A stretch of DNA of 64,000 bases from Daphnia carinata (lineage: Eukaryota > Arthropoda > Branchiopoda > Diplostraca > Daphniidae), in assembly GCF_022539665.2 (NCBI RefSeq), contig NC_081335.1, positions 4,712,001-4,776,000 of the forward strand. Reading direction: 5' to 3'. The position numbers and the translations under genes were made by a program. Each line of letters opens with the position of its first letter. Positions within the stretch are counted from its first letter, which is position 1. Below the pieces are notes generated by a model that was not told where the DNA came from, did not search any database, and saw only the letters and a list, made by a program, of their open reading frames with translations. This document shows positions 1 through 10,773 of the stretch, one piece after another.

Positions 1-308
1 TATTTTGATGTGGTAAAAAAAAAACGAGGTATGCTTCTCTACTATGTGTTTCGTTCTGAATATTAAAATGTAAGCCACCAAGGATCCGGATTCCACAACC
101 GTTGAATGAAACTTTACGTTTCAGTACTCTTGTTTGCAAGGTAGAAACCATCGTAGTAATCGCCATGTTAAACCATATGACCGTGAGTTTCCAGTAGATT
201 CTAAAATGCGTTCAATCTCGAAATTGCGACAAACAACATTTTTAAAATGTACAAGTGAAAAATTTAACCCGGTATTATTTTGTCAATTCATGGTCAAGGT
301 CATGTTAC

Positions 309-2503
309 TTAATATTGATCATAATGATTCAGTCGATAAAGATGAGCTGATCCGTTGTTGAATCCTGCAGCCATATAACCACCGCTTGGAGAGAAGTCCA
401 TTGTGGTGACGCGGTAAGAGTCCTTTTTCTGTACAGGAAAATTCTTGAACACAGTCATAGATGGAAAGTGCGCCAACCGGACGGCATTCTCTTTAGCGTC
501 GGAAAATATTGATACAAGTTCAGAACTTGGATGAAAGTTAATGCCAGAAATTCTTGTCACCAAGTTGAGAATGACTAAAAGAAAACACGAGGTTAGGCAA
601 AAACGAACCGAATATAAATACAGTTTTTTTAGATGCAAACCTTTGTCTGGCTTTGGTAGCGAATTGTTTTCTAAATTGCTAGTATTGTACAAGTTAACAA
701 CCCCAGAAGAAGAACCACAAGCTAGATATTGCTGAGTAGGTGACATCGCGAGAGCTGTTCCCGTTATGCAACCGTCATCTACAAACTTATGGACACAAGT
801 CCTCGTATTCATGTCCCAAACATAAACTTCGCCGAACTCTGGGAAACAGGGAGAAACAATGAATAAAAAGGATAGTATGTATCAACGTATCGTTTTAGAC
901 GGTTTACCTCCGTGGCTATATAATTTAGTGCCATCTGGGTTAAAAGTCAACGCGTTAACTTCTCCGTTCATTTTCAAAGAGGTTATCCATTCCTTAGAAC
1001 GCGCACTCATTAAATGGATGTACCCATACTGGCCTTGATAAGCTATAAGCTTTCCATCGGGTGAAAGGACGAAGTTCTGAAAGGCCAAGTATTAAAAATA
1101 ATACAAGCAAAACGAACTTGCATTTTAGAATATTTCGTACTTTGTAAGATCCTTTGTCCATTTGTTTGTTGTGCGGAATGATAACGCTTCTTCCGTTTAT
1201 CAAGTTATATGCTTGAATATTGCCAGTTGCGTGAGAGGAAGCTATGACTTCTTCGCCACTTGGCGAGAAGTGAGCCATGTGTATAGGAAACTGTTTAAAT
1301 GTGATGGACTGGATTTTGGCATTGGATGAACCACCAATCTATGAGATACAATAATTCTCACATAGTTATTTCTAATGCTAAATGATTAACAAAATACCTC
1401 AAACAGGCTGAGAACTCCAGAATTTCCTGCTACAAGGGCAACATTTTGTTTTTTATGAAACTCAACTGATTTGATAACAACTCCTTCTGCCCTAGTTTCT
1501 TTATTAATATCTGACATCCGTAAAAAATTTAGTATTTCTTGGGGCAACAACACTGAATCTTTCATAAGAAGATCTGCAGCAGTCTAAGATTTAAATGGAT
1601 ATTACATATAAAGAGAAACTTAAACTATAGTTTGTATCTTACTTTTGTTAAGTCTCTATCCTCAACTTCATCACTGCTGTCCTGTTTTGATTTTTTCTCA
1701 TCTTTTTTCCCCAACTGGGCCCATTTAGGTGTCGTGTGACCATGAATAGATGCAAATTTTTGTTCCAAGACTTTTTTGTAAATTCTGTCTGATACACCCT
1801 TTCCTTCTGCAAGGCCTGTTTCTTTCGTAGCTTGGACACTTTTACATCTGTTTATCATTAAAGGAACACATGAATTCATGAGGAACAAAGTTAAGTAAAG
1901 TTTTAAAAGTTCTTACTTCAAAGCTTCATCGTCTTCATCAACCCACGCTGCTTTTCTTTCTCCTACTGAACTAATACCTAAATTGGTCCCATAAACATCT
2001 TGTGGAAGCGAACCTTCTCCTTCGCCAGGTCCTTTACTGAGGGATTGTTTCCCTACCTTTCCTTTGCCTTTTTGGGGGGGTTTTTTGCTTGTTTTGTTTT
2101 TTTCACTTTTAATAGCCTGTGGGTTTACATCAATTTTTTTTATCAGCTCACCAAAGAGTAACTCTTCTAGTCTCTTTTCTTCCATTTCTCTGTAATCCAC
2201 ACCTAGCACTTCAGGTTGTGAATTCTTGAATCTCTTTGGTTTTGACAGTTGCACATCTTCCTCATCTTGAATAGCTGGCAAGTCATACCCATCTAGAACT
2301 CCAAGGTCCAGTTGAAATTCCTTAGGTCCATTTTTTGGCGGTTGATTTTTTTGTTTAATCTTTTTTGATACAGGTTTTTTTGTTTTTTGTCCCACTCCAT
2401 GCACCATTTCTTTTTTCTTTGGAGGACTACCTTTAGTTTCCAATTTCAGCTTTCCAGCATTTTTTTTGGCCTCTAAGGAGGTATTAGGATTGTTGGTTTC
2501 CAT
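309..2503 (-). CDS. UTP18: UTP18, U3 snoRNA-associated WD40 protein
   Basis: Component of the nucleolar small-subunit processome, needed for 18S rRNA maturation. Seven exons were assembled on the minus strand: 2503-1917, 1847-1643, 1583-1398, 1338-1141, 1076-908, 838-641 and 574-309. They give 602 residues with all phases closing. The N-terminal ~195 residues are Lys-rich and end in the acidic AWVDEDDEA motif typical of UTP18. The KWAQ segment in exon 2 and a WD40 propeller follow (AEGVVIKSVEFH, HFSPSGEEVIASS, GQYGYIHLM, GEVYVWDMNTR, YLACGSSSGVVNLYN, FKNFPVQKK, TMDFSPSGGYMAAG). The C-terminus LYRLNHYDQY matches the family ending. The human protein is about 556 residues, so the N-terminal tail is somewhat longer here. 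The start is the first ATG of exon 1. Orthology is inferred from remembered family motifs, not a search. Confidence 0.92.
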
Positions 2504-3316
2504 TTTCGAGCAACTGATGATTTTGGAACAGTTTCACCAGGTTCCACACACTGTTTGAGCACGTGTTTTCTCACTTGGTTTGCAGCCTGCCTTGCTGCTT
2601 CTGTTTAGATCTTTTACAATAGTGCTTCAAAATTCGTCTGCACCGAAGTTATACAGTTCCTAAAACGCAGAGTGGTTATAATCGCATGTACTCGATAAAA
2701 CGTGGAATTCTGGTCGTACACCGGTGAATGTTTTCGTTTGGAAAGGAATTTTGAAGGATCGAAAGTCGAAATAGCTTGTTGGGTTATATAGTTTTACCAC
2801 TGCTTTCCATTTCCGTCTACTACTTCGTGGGTAGCACATTTCTTTTTGTGTGCTTAGATGATGGTTTATAAATATAAACTGAAATACTATTAGGCCTACT
2901 GTTCTTTTAATAAAAAAAAATTAAATTATTATTTCTCACAGTATATTTTTCGATTGTGTCATGTCTTTCATGACAGGAATGAAAAGAGATGCGGCTCATT
3001 CTTCAGCGATCTGCTTAGCACGGATTTCCTTGAATCTGACATTTTTCATACATCTCCACTCGCTCGCATAAAACTAATGCACCAGCATCACGTATTCATG
3101 AGATTATTCATAGGCATTACCACAAAAAAAAATTTCCGTTAGAATGTGAGAACAACTATAGAAAGAGATAACATATCCTATGAAAATTTGTGTCGTCAAT
3201 GTCTCATACACTTCAAGGACTTGGCGAAAGTTTATTTTCCTCGGACGAAATACGGATAAGCACAAATAACAAACAAGACATCTACATATTATGAAATTGG
3301 AATTTGGATATTAAAA
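2504..3316. other. Intergenic spacer UTP18-TMEM9
   Basis: AT-rich spacer between the UTP18 start codon and the TMEM9 stop codon, both genes being on the minus strand. It should hold the UTP18 5' UTR and promoter. The only open frame noticed (2954-3142, plus, 62 residues) has no recognisable motif, and no repeat or RNA gene was seen. Confidence 0.5.
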
Positions 3317-4087
3317 TTAGTTTAGGATAGTGTGCCGATCGTAAATATGTCGGCGTTGTTCTTGAACAGTTTTCTTCCATTTATCTGTGGTCTGACCCAC
3401 ACGGTTGAGCACTCCGGCCCCACTAGCTCTCAATGGTTGGGAATGAGTTTCACTTTCATCCTACAAGACAAATTGAACAATGTTAACAACTCAAGAGAGT
3501 GGTTGACAAAGAATTGGTTTACCTCTTCATTGTTGTGTTCTTGGTACTGTGTTGTTGTTTTCTTATTAAGAAGTGGATCCAGACAAACCAAGAAAAGCAT
3601 GTATATGACAAGTAGAGAAATTATCCAGATGACAATAATAACAACAACCTACATAAGAACTTGTTTTTGGAAATCTTGAAAAACCCAAATGTAATACAAG
3701 AAAACCTTTTTACCTTGATTGTAGTTGTGTTCCTACTTTCATACTTGCACTCACACCGTGGACAGAATTCTTTTTCCTTGCCTTTAATGTCATCACCTAC
3801 GCGTGGGAGCACAACATTGGTACAATCACACTTATTGGGAGGTACATTTTCAATGTATAATTTTCTATGTGATTGAGTGCCATTAACTACGGCGGTATCA
3901 GGACAGATACATTTGCACCTGACGTCTTCGTATTGGGCCTTCACCTATTAGAGAAAAGTAGACTGATGCATTTCAGATGCCGAAGGTGAATACTTCTATA
4001 GACTTCGGAAATTCATACATCTCTGATACCAAAAGAAAAGAAGAAAAGAAGGAAAATCGAAAGAAGCACAGGCACAGGAGTCGTCAT
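3317..4087 (-). CDS. TMEM9: TMEM9-family lysosomal/endosomal membrane protein
   Basis: Single-pass type I membrane protein of late endosomes and lysosomes, described in vertebrates as promoting v-ATPase assembly. Four exons (4087-4019, 3944-3714, 3648-3523, 3460-3317) give 189 residues, close to the usual ~183. Exon 1 encodes a signal peptide with a hydrophobic LLSIFLLFFFSFG core. Exon 2 carries the Cys-rich luminal domain, with YEDVRCKCICP and FCPRCECKYESRNTTTIK. A membrane segment at about residues 101-123 (VVVIIVIWIISLLVIYMLFL) follows, then a cytosolic tail ending KTVQEQRRHIYDRHTILN. These are strong TMEM9 signatures. The signal-peptide exon was found by phase and splice sites; it is too short to appear as a longest ORF. 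The gene is divergent from PARP1, with 618 bp between the start codons. Confidence 0.93.
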
Positions 4088-4705
4088 AATGAAGACGATA
4101 TTGATGATCTGATGAATAAACACAAACACGGCCGACAGACAGAAATGTCACCGGTGGTGGCGCCAATCGGGAAGAAATTTGTTAAAAATTTAGGACACCG
4201 CCCCCAAAAAAAATTTTTCCAAAATGTTCAAGTATAAAAGGATATAAAAGAATAATTCCTTACATTGGATTAGTAAAAAGGCGATTAAATTTAAGGAAAC
4301 AACAAAAGATCACGGAAAACTAAAATAATCACTAACTTTAGTGCAAACGATTAAGCAAAGTCTGGCAATGTTTTTTCTTTTTCTTCTGTTTTTAAGTTGT
4401 TAAGTATTAGCGCAGTAGCGCGCCATCTCGAAAGTGGGAACCTGAAAGCTCATTGAGAACTACGACAAAACGTGTCGACTGCGAGAGAGCGACGTTCGAA
4501 TCTCAAAGTGGAATAGAATAATATATTAGTTGTTCCCACCTTAAAAAAAAATTGCAAATTCATTTTCCTATTATAAGGAAAGCTTAGTAATTGTACGTTT
4601 TAGAAAAATTCTATGCTGTTGTTCATAACGTAGCACATGAAGTCATGAACCTACCTGTTCATTAACACATGGGAATTCTTTTCTCGCTAGGAAAAGCGGA
4701 AAACC
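4088..4705. promoter_or_regulatory. Shared TMEM9/PARP1 divergent promoter region
   Basis: Head-to-head intergenic region between the TMEM9 (-) and PARP1 (+) start codons. From about 4111 onward it is recognisably duplicated at about 10220-10773 in front of the second PARP copy, including stretches around GCGCAGTAGCGCGCCA and AACGTGTCGACT. The duplicate therefore carried the PARP-side promoter but not the TMEM9 coding region. Promoter activity is inferred from position; no clear TATA box was identified. Confidence 0.55.
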
Positions 4706-7700
4706 ATGGAGGATGATCTACCTTTCCGAGCAGAATACGCAAAATCAGGTCGATCGAGTTGCAAAAAATGCAAATCAAATATTGCTCAAGGTACATTGCG
4801 TCTTGCAGTTGTTTTTCAGGTAATGTTTCACCCTTTCTTTTCATCCATGGGGTAGCTAATTAGTATTGGTATTTTTTTGTAACCTTTTAATTACCTTTTT
4901 TTCTTTTAATAACACAGTCTGCCAAGTTTGATGGAAAAATGACTTCTTGGTATCACTTTGATTGTTTTTTTGAAAGACAAAGACCCAAGTCTGCTGGTGA
5001 TATTGAGCATTTTGATCTTCTGCGATGGGAAGATCAAGAGAAAATCAATGAAAAGATTAAAAGTAAGGCTATCATTTGGATCACTTACATGAATTAGTTT
5101 TCCTAATTGTTTTCCCGATTACAAAGGCATAAATGATGGCACCATTGCAGTGATACCTAGTAAGAAAGGGAAAGGGAAGAAAGACAAAGTAGTAGAACAC
5201 TTCTCTGATTATGTAATTGAGTATGCAAAGTCTGGGAGAGCTGCATGTCGTGGATGTTTGGAGAAAATTGCCAAGGTACTATGTGGAAATAGTTTTATCA
5301 TTGGCCAATTTAGTTAAAAAAGAATTTATAGGATGAAATAAGAATATCCAAGAAAGGATATGATACCAAAGGTGGCATGAGACATGGACATATGTTAGAC
5401 ATGTGGTACCATGTCAAATGTTTCAAGGAACGACGGGATGAACTTGAATTCGTAGATGGGGTGGAAAAAATTCCTGGATACCAAAACTTGACAGCTGACG
5501 ATAAAAAAGTCCTATCAAAAGAATTGCCTGCCCTCTCTGTTCAGTAATGAAAAAACTCAATCATTAAAAAGAATTTCTGTCAACGTCTTAAAATTCTTTA
5601 GGAAACGTAAAATTGAAGATACTGTAGACGGAGATGGGTCTTCTAATGCCAAAAAAATCAAAAAAGAAGAAAAAGAAAATGAACAACAGACTGAAGAGAT
5701 CAAGAAGCAAAACAAAATCCAATTCAAACATAGGGATCAGTTGGAAACTTTGACAAAACAGGAACTCCAAGTTATGTTAGAATACAATGATCAGCAAATT
5801 CCTTCGGGGACATCAGAGGTAATATCCATTCTGTCACCTTTTTTGCTAAACGTGTGACGGTAGATTTTTCATAACCTTCTGGATTCTTTAGATATTGGAT
5901 CATCTCTCGGATGTCATGACGTTCGGAGCTTTACGTCCGTGCCCTGAATGCAAAAACGGGCAGTTATATTATAGGTACAAAGCTATGCATTGCGTACTAA
6001 TGTGTAATCCACAACACCATCCCTTTTGATTTGAAGGAGTGGTGTTGGCTACCAATGCTCTGGAAACATTAGTGGCTGGACTAAGTGTTCTCACACAACA
6101 ACTGCGCCGGAAAGGAAAGCATTCAAAGTCCCACCAGAACTAGCCGAAGAATATTCGTTCTTGTAACTAAGCTTTACGTCTTATTACCAAAAAGAAAATT
6201 GATTCATTTCCATTTTAATTCGTCGTCTAGGAAAAAGTACAAGTACGTTGCCAGGCAGAGAGTGATTCCAGCGCTAACCCGAACAGTTCGAAAAGACACT
6301 ACCGTCGAGGTGAACGTGAAAAAAGAAAAGTATGTACATTAGAGAGTCAGCTCGTAAGGCGTTAGCTACTTGTTTTAATGCCGCAAATTTTTTAATTTTC
6401 CTAAGTTATTATTACATTTTTTAGTTCTTATTTTTTCTTCATTATTAACAATTTTTAGTTCTTCAAACCCATCGCCTACATTGGAAGGTTTAAAATTCGT
6501 CGTCGATTCAAAGCTCGGGCGTTCAAAGGAAAAAATCGAAGAAAGCGTTAAAAAGCTGGGTGGCTCACTGGGCTCACGCGTTTCGGAAAAAATAGCCGCT
6601 GTAATCTCAACAAAAGGTACGTAAAAAAAAAAGTTTACCTGTATTTTAAGTAGATGCAATGATTTTGATGCAATCGATGGAATCGATGCAATTTTAAGTT
6701 TATGCTATGCTTCGTTTACAGACAATATGAAAGACATGGAGTCTAAGATAAAGAAAGCTTCGGAACTCGGTATTCACGTTGTTGATGTGAGTTTTTTGGA
6801 TGAATTCAAGAAAAGCACCAATGAGTCGGCATGTTTCCTGATCACGAAAAAGAACATTGCACCGTGGGATTGTCCAAATGTAAATATTTTTGATACACTT
6901 TGGTATTTTAATTTCCATTATATTTTATAATTCTCCGCATTTCAGATAGAGAATCGTCTCGGTTTAAACAAGTCGGGGGGAGCGAAAGAAGGTGGATCTA
7001 GAAAGTCAACAGGCTCAGGTTAGCCAACAGTTTTGTTCTATAAAGTACGTAGTTTATATGGGGAAGTCATACGCTTTAAACTTGCAAGAAAACCGGTTTT
7101 AATGTCACAGCTTACCCCTAAATTAACTGAGTCGTCTGATGACTATGAGGGGTCAAAGTCTGCCCTTGTAGACAGATACGCGACCAACAATTTTAATTCA
7201 TTTGTACTATACTCCATAGCAAAACTTGGTAAAGTGAACATAAAAAATCTGCATTTATTTTTAGGGAAGTCAGGTATGTCAGAGAAGCTTAAACTGAAAT
7301 TGAAAGGGGGAGGCGTAGTCGATCCCGATTCCGGCTTAGAAGATAAAGCGCATGTGCTTAAAACAAAAGATTGTTTGTACAGCGTTGTACTTGGAATCGT
7401 TGATATCCAGGGAGGGCGTAATTCGTACTACAAGCTACAAGTTCTTGAACATGATAAAGGAAACAAGTATATTTGCTTTATCGTCCATTGACAAAAAATC
7501 GTTCTGATGCAATGATGTAATTTTTGATAGGTGGTATGTTTTCCGTTCGTGGGGTAGAGTTGGTACAACCATCGGGGATACCAAGTTGACCAAAATGGAG
7601 AGCAAACAAGAAGCCATAGAGGATTTTGTTGGGCTGTACGAAGAGAAAACGGGAAATTCATGGAAAAATCGCCATAATTTCGAGAAACAGCCTGGAAAAC

Positions 7701-9438
7701 TATATCCTCTCGATATTGATTATGGAGAAGTATTAACTTGACTTCGTGTGAGAGACCCTTTGATACTTAAACAAATTTCAATCCTTGTAGGCAGAGACTG
7801 CAGCAAAAATGACGAGCGCCAATTCGACATCGAAGCTTCAAAAGTCTGTTCAAGACTTGATCTGCATGTTGTTTGATGTTGAAGCCATGAAACGAACATT
7901 GATCGAGTTCGAATTGGATTTAACTAAAATGCCCCTCGGCAAATTGAGTAAAAAGCAGCTTGAAAAGGCTTACGGGATCCTCAGTCAAGCACAGGAGTTG
8001 CTGGACTCAAAGGAAGTTTCGAAAACTAAATTGGTCGATGTATCAAACCAATTCTACACTCTTATTCCGCACGATTTTGGCAGGAAGACTCCACCTGTTC
8101 TTGATAATTGTGAAATTATCAAGGTAATTAGATCTAGCTGCATATATTAATTTTTCATGGAGCATGCCGAAAGCTATTGTCTTAATTTTTGCCAAGTCGA
8201 AACTTGAAATGCTTGAGAGCTTGATGGAGATTGAAGTTGCTTTCAGTTTGCTTAAAGCTGGCGATGCTGTCAAGGATAAAGATCCCATCGATGCCCACTA
8301 CGAGAAACTCAACACTGAGATTGAAGTAAAATATTGCAATTTATTAATTTTTCACATGTATTTGATTTAATTTACGAAATCATCATTGCTAGGTTTTGGA
8401 CAAATCTTCCGAGGACTTCAAACTTATCCAGACATATGCAAAGAACACGCATGCTGCAACTCATACTCAGTATACTCTCGAAGTGGAAGAAGTACTTTGT
8501 AATTTTTCGCCTTTAGCCACCGATAAAGACGTAACAAACCATTTTCTTTTTTAGGTGTTTAAAGTTGTGCGGAAGGGTGAATCAAAAAGATTCCGACCGT
8601 TCTCTAAATTGCCTAACCGTAGGCTCTTGTGGCATGGTTCTCGCGTATCCAACGTGGCCGGCATCTTGTCGCAAGGATTGCGCATTGCCCCGCCTGAGGT
8701 AAAATTCTTTTTTGGATGTTGCTGTTTTCTTATCTAATGGCTTTTGTTTAATATTCTTTACGTTTATATTTTACGAACGCGGCTGAATAGGCTCCAGTTA
8801 CAGGTAATAAATTATCCAATATATCTCAAATTGTTCTACTTTTTCACGTGCTCGTTCGTTGTAGGTTACATGTTCGGCAAAGGTATTTATTTTGCCGATA
8901 TGGTGTCAAAGTCGGCCAACTATTGCGTCACTTCAAAAAGCAATCCTGTCGGTCTTTTGCTACTCTGCGATGTTGCACTGGGCAACTGGTATGTTATTTC
9001 TGTCTTTTTTTATGCTTGTGTTGTAAGTTAAAAGGTTCTTCACGTTCGTGGTTATTTGAATTGCAGTTACGAGCGCAAAGAAGCCGATTACATTGAGAAA
9101 CTGAAGAAAGGATATCAAAGTGTTCTCGGAGTAGGAAAGACTCAACCTAATCCAGAAGAATCTAAGGTATAAGATTATGACTGCTGCAGTTACGTTCAGT
9201 AATTCACTAACATGACGTTCTTTTACCAGATGATGGGCGACGTCAAGGTACCGCTCGGTAAGTCAGTTCCCACGAAAGTTAAAGACACGTCATTACTCTA
9301 CAACGAATACATCGTCTATGATGTTGCACAGGTAATTCCAGCATTATAATGATCACATTCTTATGAATAATGCCGACTGCTTTTCGTCTTTAGGTGAACA
9401 TCAAATACCTTGTGAAAACGAAGTTTCACTACAAGTAG
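4706..9438 (+). CDS. PARP1: Full-length poly(ADP-ribose) polymerase 1
   Basis: NAD+-dependent poly-ADP-ribosyltransferase that senses DNA breaks. Twenty-two exons: 4706-4819, 4918-5062, 5127-5275, 5332-5543, 5602-5818, 5892-5974, 6037-6162, 6231-6329, 6459-6616, 6722-6879, 6946-7018, 7265-7466, 7531-7729, 7791-8123, 8197-8325, 8393-8491, 8555-8698, 8791-8803, 8865-8988, 9067-9166, 9230-9331 and 9394-9438. They give 1007 residues (human 1014). Order: zinc finger 1 (C19, C22 and HFDC); zinc finger 2 (C127, C130, H163, C166); a Lys-rich linker; zinc finger 3 (C296, C299, C314, C324 with GWTKC); BRCT (about 382-487); WGR (about 512-645, [11 protein letters not shown]); helical domain; ADP-ribosyltransferase fold. 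The catalytic H-Y-E triad is visible as H859 (LLWHGSR), Y893 (GKGIYFADM) and E985 ([10 protein letters not shown]). One exon is only 13 nt. Nothing suggests loss of function. Confidence 0.96.
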
Positions 9439-9688
9439 GGAACTACCTATTGACGTTTTACAGTTTTTCTCAAAACAAAGATCTGACATCGCATTTTATG
9501 TTTATCAATGATTGAAACACTTTCACCTGAATTCCTTTTTTTTTTTTTTTTTCAAATTATTGTTTCTGTACCTCAAAGTTAAACAAGTTATTGACAGCAT
9601 ACGTCTCTGAAACTATGGATAAAATTCCCATTTAAAGGATTTTTGTAGAAAGCGGAACTGTGCCAGTGACAAGCCATTGGCACTATTA

Positions 9689-9961
9689 GTTGACGCCAAA
9701 ATGCGCCCATGATTGGGAATTGCTGTTCTGTCGACTGCTAATTTAGCCGTGCTGAGTTCTGTGCGATTAAGACACAATCCACAAAGCTGACTGATCTAGA
9801 TCCAGTGAATAATAGATGGTGTTTGGTGCAATAAGAAAAAGGACCAAAACATACAAATTTTTTTTCACCGCTACCTAGAGGGGGGGGGGGGGGGCGTTTT
9901 GGTGTCAACTTTTGTTGAACCTTTTTAGTTCAACTGTTAGTAAAAGTTGACGCTAAAAGGG
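9689..9961. repeat. Nested inverted repeats, MITE-like
   Basis: GTTGACGCCAAAATGCGCCC at 9689-9708 is matched in inverse at 9891-9909 (GGGGCGTTTTGGTGTCAAC), bracketing about 220 bp. A nested hairpin follows: GTCAACTTTT (9904-9913) pairs with AAAAGTTGAC (9942-9951), and inside it GTTGAAC (9914-9920) pairs with GTTCAAC (9928-9934) across a 7-nt loop. The GTTGACGCYAAAA word thus occurs three times. It resembles a small non-autonomous DNA element or its debris; no target-site duplication was established. Confidence 0.5.
9718..9797 (+). repeat. Structured 80-bp repeat, copy 1
   Basis: Near-identical partner of 18042-18120. The core from GCTAATTTAGC to the final CTGACTGATCT differs at only a few bases, far less than the surrounding PARP-flank sequence. 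It contains the palindromic word GCTAATTTAGC, and a hairpin that is complete in copy 2 but weaker here (TGTG/CACA). Identity is unknown: candidates are a small structured RNA, a short interspersed repeat, or part of the duplicated block. Confidence 0.5.
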
Positions 9962-10219
9962 TTGTTCAACGATAGTTGGTTAGTTTATTTTGTAGAGCAG
10001 GTTACTAGTGCCATAATAACTAGAACCCAAAAGTCATTGTTAATAATATTTTAAAATTAGTGTGTTACCCGTGTCTGTATTATCAATGCAATCATGTGCG
10101 CAGGGCTATTTTGGCCAATTGATGGGGGGTTATTTATATATCTTATCGTAGACCGGCGTCGTAGATAAGTCATATCTTACAATAGTAGATAAAAACCAGT
10201 TCCTGCTTTCAATTACAGG

Positions 10220-10773
10220 AATAAACACAAAGACGCCCCATAGACAGAACTCACCTTTCAGTGGCGTAAATCGAGAGGAAATTTGTTAAAAATTCAGGAC
10301 ACAGCTCCAAAGAAATTTTTTTACGAAGTCTTCAAGTTTAAAAGGTTAGTGAATGATTCCTTATTCCATTAGCAAAAAGGCAAGGAAATTTAAGTAAACA
10401 AGAAGCGATAACAGAAAACTGAAATAATCACTTACTTTAGTACAAACTATTAAACAAAGTCTGGCAATGTGGTTTCGTTTTCTAAGCGCAGTAGCGCGCC
10501 AGCTTGAAAACTAAACATGAAAGCTCACTGAGAATTAAGAAAAACGTGTCGACTATGAGGGAGTGGCTTTCGAATTTCAAATTGTAGTAGAATCATACAT
10601 TAGTTGATTCCACTTTATTTAAAAAATTTGGCAAATTCAGTTTCCTTATATTAGAAAATTTAGTAACTGCACGTTTCAAAAAAATTTTATTCTGTTGTTC
10701 ATAACGTAGCACATTAACCTACCTGTTCATTAACACATGAGACTTCTTTTCGCCCTAGCAAAAGCGGAAAACC
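10220..10773 (+). promoter_or_regulatory. Duplicated PARP promoter region
   Basis: Aligns by eye with about 4111-4705 upstream of the first PARP gene. Shared words include GAATAAACACAAA, AAATTTGTTAAAAATT, GCGCAGTAGCGCGCCA and GGAAAACCATGGAGGATGAT at the start codon. The block stops short of the TMEM9 signal-peptide exon. It shows that the second gene arose by segmental DNA duplication, not retroposition, and probably kept its promoter. Confidence 0.6.

Larger units (their letters stand above)
9439..10773. other. Spacer between the PARP copies
   Basis: It holds the 3' flank of the first PARP gene, a structured ~80-bp repeat copy (9718-9797), nested inverted repeats (9689-9961) and a run of 15 G (9880-9894). 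From about 10220 it carries the duplicated PARP promoter region. No protein-coding exon was recognised. Confidence 0.6.

Noticed and set aside
1643-1847. Possible frameshift in UTP18 exon 2, since another frame reads VSKLRKK
   Set aside because: The phase-compatible frame gives a gapless match to the family pattern (VSDRIYKKVLEQKF, TPKWAQ), so no frameshift is needed.
3977-4237. 86-residue plus-strand ORF upstream of PARP1
   Set aside because: It is the antisense of the TMEM9 signal-peptide exon (4019-4087) plus promoter sequence; the minus-strand exon fits splice sites and phase.
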